Source: Pseudomonas sp. (GTDB taxonomy: Bacteria; Pseudomonadota; Gammaproteobacteria; Pseudomonadales; Pseudomonadaceae). From it: a stretch of 5,892 nt of DNA. Positions 1 through 3,648 of the stretch are shown in pieces; position 1 is the stretch's first letter; each line of letters starts with the position of its first letter. Below the pieces are notes generated by a model. It was not told the origin of the DNA, did no database searches, and saw only the letters and a list, made by a program, of their open reading frames with translations. Location of the stretch: NCBI GenBank assembly GCA_026398835.1, contig JAPLSD010000595.1, positions 1 to 5,892 of the forward strand, given 5' to 3'. The position numbers and the translations under genes are program-made.

Positions 1-399
1 CTGGCCCTGGAATGGCTGGAGTTGTTCCCGAAATTGCCGATTTCCGGCATGACTGGCAGCATTGCCGCCAACTGCACCTTGATCGCGGTCGATGGCGATC
101 ACTGGTTGCTGCACCTGGACCCGGCCCACAGCGCGCTGTTCAACGCGACCCAGCAGCGTCGCCTCAACGATGCGCTGAATCAGTATCACCAGCGTACGCT
201 GACCGTCAGCATCGAGTTGATCAAGCCCGAGCAGGAAACCCCGGCCCAGGCAGCGTCCCGTCGACGCGGCGAACGTCAGCGCGAGGCTGAAGAGTCGATT
301 CACGGTGATCCGTTCATCCAGCAAATGATGCAACAGTTCGGTGCGGTGATCCGTAACGATACTATTGAACCTGTCGAGGCTCTGGTCAGTCAGGGCTAA
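1..399 (+). CDS. dnaX: DNA polymerase III subunit tau/gamma, C-terminal end (partial)
   Basis: This is the last 132 codons of dnaX; the gene enters from the left edge in frame 1 and stops with TAA at 397-399. The part present matches the C-terminal tau region of Pseudomonas DnaX. It has a compact alpha/beta segment (LALEWLELFPKLPISGMTG, then a strand reading WLLHLDPAHSALFN), a basic linker rich in Arg and Glu, and a tail ending DPFIQQMMQQFGAVI...EPVEAL. In the family this region binds the polymerase alpha subunit and links the clamp loader to the replicative polymerase in the cytoplasm. The AAA+ ATPase part lies outside the window. The next gene is ybaB in the same direction, as in most gammaproteobacteria. 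The product call comes from recognising the C-terminus, since no catalytic motif is visible here. Confidence 0.9.
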   Translation: MALEWLELFPKLPISGMTGSIAANCTLIAVDGDHWLLHLDPAHSALFNATQQRRLNDALNQYHQRTLTVSIELIKPEQETPAQAASRRRGERQREAEESIHGDPFIQQMMQQFGAVIRNDTIEPVEALVSQG

Positions 400-411
400 T
401 AACTGAAAGGT

Positions 412-441
412 GCCTGGCCTGATGGGCCGGGCGCTGTTTTT
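412..441 (+). terminator. Stem-loop with T-tract between dnaX and ybaB
   Basis: GCCTGGCC (412-419) pairs with GGCCGGGC (425-432), with one G-U pair, across the 5-nt loop TGATG. Four bases later comes a run of five T (437-441). This has the form of a weak intrinsic terminator or attenuator, starting 13 bases after the dnaX stop and ending before the ybaB ribosome site (456-459). dnaX and ybaB are usually co-transcribed, so partial termination or RNA processing that sets ybaB output is more likely than a full stop. Confidence 0.4.
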
Positions 442-467
442 ATCCAAGTACTTTTGAGGTGATTCCC

Positions 468-806
468 ATGATGAAAGGTGGCATGGCCGGCCTGATGAAG
501 CAGGCACAGCAGATGCAAGAAAAAATGGCCAAGATGCAGGAAGAACTGGCCAACGCCGAAGTCACCGGCAAGTCCGGCGGCGACATGGTGACGGTGGTCA
601 TGACCGGCCGTCACGACATTAAGCGCGTCAGCATCGACCCAAGCATCGTTGAAGGCCTGAGCGAAGATGACAAGGAAATGCTCGAGGCTCTGTTCGCCGC
701 CGCCGTCAACGACGCCGTGCGCAAGATCGAAGCCAACAGCCAGGACAAAATGTCCGGCGTGACCGCAGGCATGCAATTGCCACCGGGCATGAAGCTGCCG
801 TTCTAA
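468..806 (+). CDS. ybaB: YbaB/EbfC family nucleoid-associated protein
   Basis: This is a complete 112-aa protein of the YbaB/EbfC family, a small dimeric DNA-binding protein of the nucleoid. The family fold is visible. An N-terminal helix rich in Met, Gln and Lys (about residues 1-33, [20 protein letters not shown]) is followed by a strand segment containing the typical [16 protein letters not shown] (about 44-62). A C-terminal helix ([19 protein letters not shown]) and a Met/Pro-rich tail ending in LPPGMKLPF complete it. Length is normal. The start chosen is the ATG at 468, 8 nt after the GAGG at 456-459. The upstream in-frame GTG at 459 overlaps that ribosome site and would add three residues that the family lacks. 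The gene sits 68 bp after dnaX. Its usual downstream neighbour recR is missing, replaced by a terminator and the convergent gspF. Confidence 0.95.
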   Translation: MMKGGMAGLMKQAQQMQEKMAKMQEELANAEVTGKSGGDMVTVVMTGRHDIKRVSIDPSIVEGLSEDDKEMLEALFAAAVNDAVRKIEANSQDKMSGVTAGMQLPPGMKLPF

Positions 807-831
807 GTCGCTTTGGCGGGTTGGATGCACA

Positions 832-866
832 ACAAAAATGCCAGGCCTTGAGCCTGGCATTTTTGT
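832..866. terminator. Bidirectional intrinsic terminator between ybaB and gspF
   Basis: A perfect 15-bp inverted repeat (832-846 with 852-866) encloses the 5-nt loop CTTGA. Its core is GCCAGGC/GCCTGGC flanked by A5 and T5, so transcripts from either strand end in a GC stem plus U-run. It begins 25 bp after the ybaB stop and lies 32 bp past the gspF stop on the other strand, so it can serve both convergent units. Confidence 0.93.
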
Positions 867-898
867 GTGTGGCGATGACTGCCAATGGCGCCGGTGAC

Positions 899-2086
899 TC
901 AGTGAATACTCGACGCCAGCTCGAAGATCGGCATGTACATGAGAATCACGATGACACCGATCAGCAGGCCGATAAACGTCATCAGCAACGGCTCGAACAG
1001 GCGCACGAACCATTCAAGCCAGCGGCTGATTTCTTCGTCATAGAAGTCGGCGCTGCGTTCCATCATGTAACCCAGATTGCCCGACTGCTCACCGGCCCGC
1101 AGCAGGCGCAGCGACACCGGCGTGGTCAGCTCATTGTGTTCCAGCGCAGCGGACATCGCGTGTCCTTCACGAATACGTTCGCTGGCCGAGTCCAGTCGCG
1201 TCCGGGAGCCGACGTTGAGCAGCCCGCGTACCATGCCCATGGCGGTGATAATGGGGATACCGCCTTGCAACAATATCCCCAGTGAACGGTAGAAACGTGC
1301 CAATTCGTACATGACGATCCGCCGATGGATCGCCGGCACCCGCTCCAGCACCCGGTCGACGCCACGGCGAAAGCGCGGCTGACGCATCAGCAGCCCCAAC
1401 GCCACGATAGTTGCGAACAGGCTGGTGAAAAACTCGGTCTGATGGTTGTGCAGGAACATGCCGCTGGACATCAGCACCTGCGACATCCAGGGAAGGTTGG
1501 AGCCCAGGCCTTCAAAGACCAGACTGAAGCGCGGCACAACGTAGCCCATTAGAAACAGCACCACACCGCTGCCGACAATCAGCAGCAACACCGGATAGAT
1601 CGACGCGCTGACGATCTTTTGCCGAACCTCATTCATGCGCTGTTGGTAGACCACATAGCGGCCAAGGGCTTCGCTGACGTTGCCGGTTTTCTCGCTGGAC
1701 TGCACCAGCGCTATGTACAGCGATGGGAACACTTCCGACAACTGGTTCAGCGCCTGAGAAAAGGATTTACCTTCGTATAGCAGTCGTACCAGTTCACTCA
1801 GGGTCTTGCGTGCCTGGGGTGCGGTTTCCTTTTCTGCCAGGCTCTCCAGGGCATCGATCAGCGCCAGGCCAGCGTTGAGCAGGGTGGTCAACTCCTGACT
1901 GAACAGCAACAGGGGAAATACCTCATGACGATGCAAGGCGCCAAACCGCCAGCGCTGTTCGGCGCGCAGGCTGATCAGGCGCAGACCTTGTTCCTCGGCC
2001 ACGCGTTGGGCCTCGGCGGGGCCTGGTGCATCTACCACCAGCGCGCTGATGCCGCCTTTGCCCATGACCTTGAGATGAAAACGCAT
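899..2086 (-). CDS. gspF: Type II secretion system inner-membrane platform protein GspF
   Basis: This 395-aa protein has the full length and architecture of GspF/PilC, the polytopic platform protein that works with the GspE ATPase to add pseudopilin subunits at the inner membrane. A short N-terminal domain (1-50) is followed by two T2SSF repeats, about 58-181 and 261-383. The duplicated signature is clear: GKSFSQAL...FPSLYIALVQSSEKTGN (107-136) and GHAMSAAL...TPVSLRLLRAGEQSGN (308-337). Hydrophobic segments lie near 171-192, 219-235 and 366-388. The ATG at 2086 is preceded by GGGAGG about 8 nt upstream. An alternative ATG at 2104 overlaps the gspG stop but has no visible ribosome site. Only 14 bp separate it from gspG, so the two form one operon. 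No gspC, D, E or H-M is visible here, so this is an isolated pair that must borrow other parts. It resembles xcmS of the P. putida GB-1 xcmT1-xcmS pair (recalled literature). Confidence 0.95.
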   Translation of the reverse strand: MRFHLKVMGKGGISALVVDAPGPAEAQRVAEEQGLRLISLRAEQRWRFGALHRHEVFPLLLFSQELTTLLNAGLALIDALESLAEKETAPQARKTLSELVRLLYEGKSFSQALNQLSEVFPSLYIALVQSSEKTGNVSEALGRYVVYQQRMNEVRQKIVSASIYPVLLLIVGSGVVLFLMGYVVPRFSLVFEGLGSNLPWMSQVLMSSGMFLHNHQTEFFTSLFATIVALGLLMRQPRFRRGVDRVLERVPAIHRRIVMYELARFYRSLGILLQGGIPIITAMGMVRGLLNVGSRTRLDSASERIREGHAMSAALEHNELTTPVSLRLLRAGEQSGNLGYMMERSADFYDEEISRWLEWFVRLFEPLLMTFIGLLIGVIVILMYMPIFELASSIH

Positions 2087-2100
2087 GATGGTGCCCTCCC

Positions 2101-2535
2101 TCATTGCCAGCTTGTGATTTCGGCGTTTTCGCCTACGCCGCCGGGCTGACCGCCCTTGCCCAGCGACAGCAGATCGTATTCGCCATTCTCGCCGGGGAAG
2201 CGATAGATGTAATTGCGACCCCATGGATCCAGCGGGACTTTTTTCTGCAAGTAAGGTCCGGCCCAGCGCGGTTCGTCGCTGGGGGCGGTAGTGAGGGCGG
2301 CCAGCCCCTGTTCGGCATTGGGGTAGTGACCCAGTTCGAGTCGATACAGATCCAGCGCCTTGCCCAGCCCTTCGATCTGCGCCTTGGCCACCTTGGCTTC
2401 GGAGCGGCCGAGCTGACTGAAGTATTTGGGAGCGACGATCCCGGCCAGCAGGCCGAGGACCACCAGCACTACCAGCAATTCAAGCAAAGTGAAGCCGCTT
2501 TGCTGCCGTCGGGTATTGCGAAAATGACTGGACAT
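2101..2535 (-). CDS. gspG: Type II secretion system major pseudopilin GspG
   Basis: This is a complete 144-aa class III prepilin-like protein. A basic leader ends in QQSG, and the prepilin peptidase site is G14|F15 followed by TLLE with the conserved Glu at mature position 5 (E19). A hydrophobic helix runs to about residue 35. The GspG-specific parts follow: AxVAKAQIEGLGKALDLYRLELGHYP (47-72), EQGLAAL (75-81), GPYLQKKVPLDPWG (93-106) and the C-terminal GEYDLLSLG...GENAEITSW (118-143). The family forms the short periplasmic pseudopilus that pushes substrates through the secretin. The ATG at 2535 has an AGGAGGT Shine-Dalgarno 5 nt upstream. It is the first gene of the gspG-gspF operon. The C-terminal loop carries KGG (127-129) where many GspG proteins have ADG, so a usual calcium ligand may be missing. 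It could be the functional equivalent of XcmT1 of P. putida GB-1. Confidence 0.95.
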   Translation of the reverse strand: MSSHFRNTRRQQSGFTLLELLVVLVVLGLLAGIVAPKYFSQLGRSEAKVAKAQIEGLGKALDLYRLELGHYPNAEQGLAALTTAPSDEPRWAGPYLQKKVPLDPWGRNYIYRFPGENGEYDLLSLGKGGQPGGVGENAEITSWQ

Positions 2536-2566
2536 AATGACCTCCTCGAGTGGGTAGGTCTGCTTA

Positions 2567-2582
2567 TGCAATTGCTGTGCTC
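2567..2582 (-). promoter_or_regulatory. Degenerate sigma-54-like promoter upstream of gspG
   Basis: On the minus strand the sequence reads GAGCAC-AGCAA-TTGCA. Compared with TGGCAC-N5-TTGCA, the -12 half and GCAC match, but the -24 GG is AG. That dinucleotide is nearly invariant in sigma-54 promoters. The predicted start would be near 2556, giving a 21-nt leader that contains the AGGAGGT site. Position and spacing are right, but the -24 mismatch makes the call weak. Confidence 0.28.
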
Positions 2583-2631
2583 GCGGTCCGGTGTTGCCCT
2601 GCAGGCCGCGTAATTGCTGGGCTCGTCGATG

Positions 2632-2647
2632 CGGCACAGAGCTTGCG
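2632..2647 (+). promoter_or_regulatory. Sigma-54 (RpoN) -24/-12 promoter of the lytic transglycosylase gene
   Basis: The sequence CGGCACAGAGCTTGCG contains the sigma-54 core GGCAC-N5-TTGC exactly. GG is at 2633-2634 and GC at 2645-2646, separated by exactly 10 bp. The mismatches to TGGCAYRNNNNTTGCW are only at the two outer bases. The predicted start is near 2658, a 62-nt leader before the ATG at 2720. It lies in the 184-bp divergent gap and points at the gene. No experimental support is available here. Confidence 0.65.
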
Positions 2648-2682
2648 TGATACCTCAAAAGCCCAGGTAAGTGGGTCAACAG

Positions 2683-2698
2683 CCCCAAAAAACGGGGG
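2683..2698. repeat. CCCC-A-tract-GGGGG inverted repeat in the gspG/transglycosylase gap
   Basis: CCCC (2683-2686) and GGGGG (2694-2698) flank AAAAAAC. The dyad lies just downstream of the predicted transglycosylase start, and about 134 bp upstream of the tentative gspG start. It resembles the CCCC-N6-GGGG palindrome at 3332-3347. It may be a regulator site or only a small hairpin in the 5' leader. Confidence 0.25.
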
Positions 2699-2719
2699 AT
2701 TGTCGAGGGAGGATCAAGC

Positions 2720-3328
2720 ATGCGAGTACTGACTACGGGTTTACTGGTCTGGCTGGCCACGACCTGCGCTGCCCAGGCGGACATCTATGTCTCACGTTCA
2801 GCCGACGGTGCTTATGAGATAACCAACGTTCGTCGACCGGGACGCCACTATGAAAAGGTCATCAGCGAACCGACGGTGGCGGCTGTGGCGCCTTCTTCGG
2901 AGCCGCAAATGATCGCGCAAATGCCCTATGCCAAGATGGTCGCCGCTGCCGCTACAGCCAATGATTTGCCGCCTGCCCTGTTGCACGCGGTCATTCAGAC
3001 CGAGTCGCATTACAACGCGGATGCGCGCTCGGCCAAAGGTGCAATGGGGCTTATGCAGTTGATGCCCGGGACTGCCCGGGAAATGGGGGTCATCGATGCG
3101 CTCGATCCTGCTGCCAACATCCAGGGCGGGGCGCGCTACCTCAAGCGTCTGATGGTGCTGTTCAACAACAATATCTCACTCGCCGTGGCCGCCTACAACG
3201 CTGGCCCCGATGCCGTGCTCAGCCGCGGTCGGATCATTCCGCCGTTCGCCGAAACCCAACGTTACGTGCCCAGCGTGCTGCGTCAGTACCGGCGCTTGCA
3301 GGGGTTGGCGGTCGACGCGCCTCTGTAG
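2720..3328 (+). CDS. Secreted lytic transglycosylase (SLT domain, family 1 type)
   Basis: This is a complete 202-aa protein with an N-terminal signal peptide (MRVLTTGLLVWLATTCAAQA, likely cleavage A20|D21). Next is a short segment DIYVSRSADGAYEITN (21-36), of the kind seen N-terminal to SLT domains in DUF4124-like proteins. The SLT domain runs from about 70 to 192. Catalytic Glu95 lies in the ES-H-YN motif, followed by SAKGAMGLMQLMPGTA (104-119), NIQGGARYL (133-141) and AVAAYNAGP (155-163). These enzymes cleave peptidoglycan glycan strands to 1,6-anhydro-muropeptides in the periplasm and often make room for envelope-spanning machines. The ATG at 2720 follows a GGAGG site by 7 nt. The gene is divergent from gspG, 184 bp away, with its own sigma-54-type promoter. 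That context suggests, but does not prove, a role in fitting the secretion apparatus through the wall. Confidence 0.92.
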   Translation: MRVLTTGLLVWLATTCAAQADIYVSRSADGAYEITNVRRPGRHYEKVISEPTVAAVAPSSEPQMIAQMPYAKMVAAAATANDLPPALLHAVIQTESHYNADARSAKGAMGLMQLMPGTAREMGVIDALDPAANIQGGARYLKRLMVLFNNNISLAVAAYNAGPDAVLSRGRIIPPFAETQRYVPSVLRQYRRLQGLAVDAPL

Positions 3329-3331
3329 CAT

Positions 3332-3347
3332 TCCCCACATGTGGGGA
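3332..3347. promoter_or_regulatory. Perfect 16-bp palindrome, candidate activator-binding site
   Basis: TCCCCACATGTGGGGA is identical on both strands. It begins 3 bp after the transglycosylase stop codon and is centred about 125 bp upstream of the start predicted for the sigma-54 promoter at 3439-3454. That is the usual distance for an NtrC-family enhancer site. As RNA it could also fold into a 6-bp stem with a CATG loop, but no T-run directly follows, so a classic terminator is less likely. Confidence 0.4.
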
Positions 3348-3367
3348 CTCCTGAAAACCGGGTTTTT

Positions 3368-3389
3368 TTGGGGGGGCAGGTTCCCCCAA
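3368..3389 (+). terminator. G/C-tract inverted repeat, possible terminator of the transglycosylase gene
   Basis: TTGGGGG (3368-3374) pairs with CCCCCAA (3383-3389) across an 8-nt loop. A T-run (3400-3405) follows 10 nt later rather than immediately. A run of seven T and a run of seven G lie just before and within it. It could end the transglycosylase transcript weakly, or be a second protein-binding dyad near -86 of the next promoter. Confidence 0.3.
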
Positions 3390-3408
3390 CCAGCTTTAGT
3401 TTTTTACT

Positions 3409-3421
3409 TAAATTGTTGAAT
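3409..3421 (-). promoter_or_regulatory. IHF-like site between palindrome and sigma-54 promoter
   Basis: The minus strand reads ATTCAACAATTTA, which fits WATCARNNNNTTR with one mismatch and sits in a strongly AT-rich stretch. It is centred about 50 bp before the predicted start. IHF commonly bends DNA at this position to bring a bound activator to sigma-54 polymerase. The same bases form the 7-bp inverted repeat TTAAATT-GTTG-AATTTAA (3408-3425), so another factor is possible. Confidence 0.33.
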
Positions 3422-3438
3422 TTAAATAAGAAATTAAC

Positions 3439-3454
3439 TGGCATGGTGATTGCT
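3439..3454 (+). promoter_or_regulatory. Sigma-54 (RpoN) -24/-12 promoter of the beta-propeller/SCO operon
   Basis: TGGCATGGTGATTGCT matches the consensus TGGCAYRNNNNTTGCW at every defined position, with GG at 3440-3441 and GC at 3452-3453 exactly 10 bp apart. The predicted start is near 3465, giving a leader of about 180 nt before the GTG at 3645. An AT-rich IHF-like site and a perfect palindrome lie upstream. Transcription would need RpoN and an AAA+ enhancer-binding activator, which is not encoded in this window. Confidence 0.8.
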
Positions 3455-3495
3455 CCGTCCATCTCACCGATGAACGCGACGCGAGGCCCTCCACC

Positions 3496-3648
3496 ATGAA
3501 AGGGACCCACCCAACCCAACGGCTCAATTTGCTCGTCCTGAGCGGCTCCCTGCCGGGCCTTGAGCCCTTTGCTGAACGGTACCAACGCCGTTATTTCCCG
3601 AGGCGAATACAGCCACTCAGAACCAACGTTTTAAGGAGCAGGACGTGA
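3496..3648 (+). CDS. Possible 50-aa leader ORF overlapping the propeller gene start
   Basis: An ATG at 3496 opens a 50-codon frame whose TGA (3646-3648) overlaps the GTG start of the propeller gene as GTGA, an arrangement typical of translational coupling. GAGG at 3483-3486 lies 9 nt upstream as a weak ribosome site. Codons 1-35 use mostly Pseudomonas-like choices. Codons 36-50 include AGG three times plus CGA, ATA, AGA and TTA, which are rare in this genus, and this tail overlaps the next gene's ribosome site. Its start also overlaps the stop of a 9-codon frame (3470-3499) as ATGA. The protein resembles nothing I recognise. It may be a regulatory leader, a decayed gene or chance. Confidence 0.22.
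   Translation: MKGTHPTQRLNLLVLSGSLPGLEPFAERYQRRYFPRRIQPLRTNVLRSRT

Larger units (their letters stand above)
3329..3644. other. 316-bp regulatory gap between transglycosylase and propeller operon
   Basis: No conventional gene is seen. Left to right it holds a perfect palindrome (3332-3347), a small dyad with a 7-T run followed directly by a 7-G run (3354-3376), and a G5/C5 inverted repeat (3368-3389). An AT-rich stretch with an IHF-like site (3398-3437) and a sigma-54 promoter (3439-3454) follow. The rest is an untranslated leader of about 180 nt containing two overlapping small reading frames. The leader also has small hairpins, GGGC/GCCC at 3555-3567 and AACGG/CCGTT at 3575-3592. I recognise no known riboswitch in it. 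Confidence 0.7.

Noticed and set aside
459..467. GTG at 459 as an upstream ybaB start.
   Set aside because: It overlaps the GAGG ribosome site that fits the ATG at 468, and family members begin MMKGG.
2087..2104. ATG at 2104 as the gspF start overlapping the gspG stop.
   Set aside because: No Shine-Dalgarno lies upstream of it. The ATG at 2086 has GGGAGG at good spacing and matches the family N-terminus.
821..2149. Several open frames on the + strand opposite gspF and gspG.
   Set aside because: They are antisense shadows of well-supported genes in GC-rich DNA. Their products have no recognisable domain and they lack ribosome sites.
2655..2679. Minus-strand TTGACC (2679-2674) as a sigma-70 -35 element for gspG.
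   Set aside because: No acceptable -10 box lies 16-18 bp downstream; the best hexamers there are GAGGTA and AGGTAT.
3329..3644. A CRISPR array, tRNA, transposon end or known metal riboswitch in the long gap.
   Set aside because: There are no regularly spaced direct repeats, no cloverleaf or conserved tRNA sequence, and no terminal repeats. I could recognise no riboswitch core such as yybP-ykoY.
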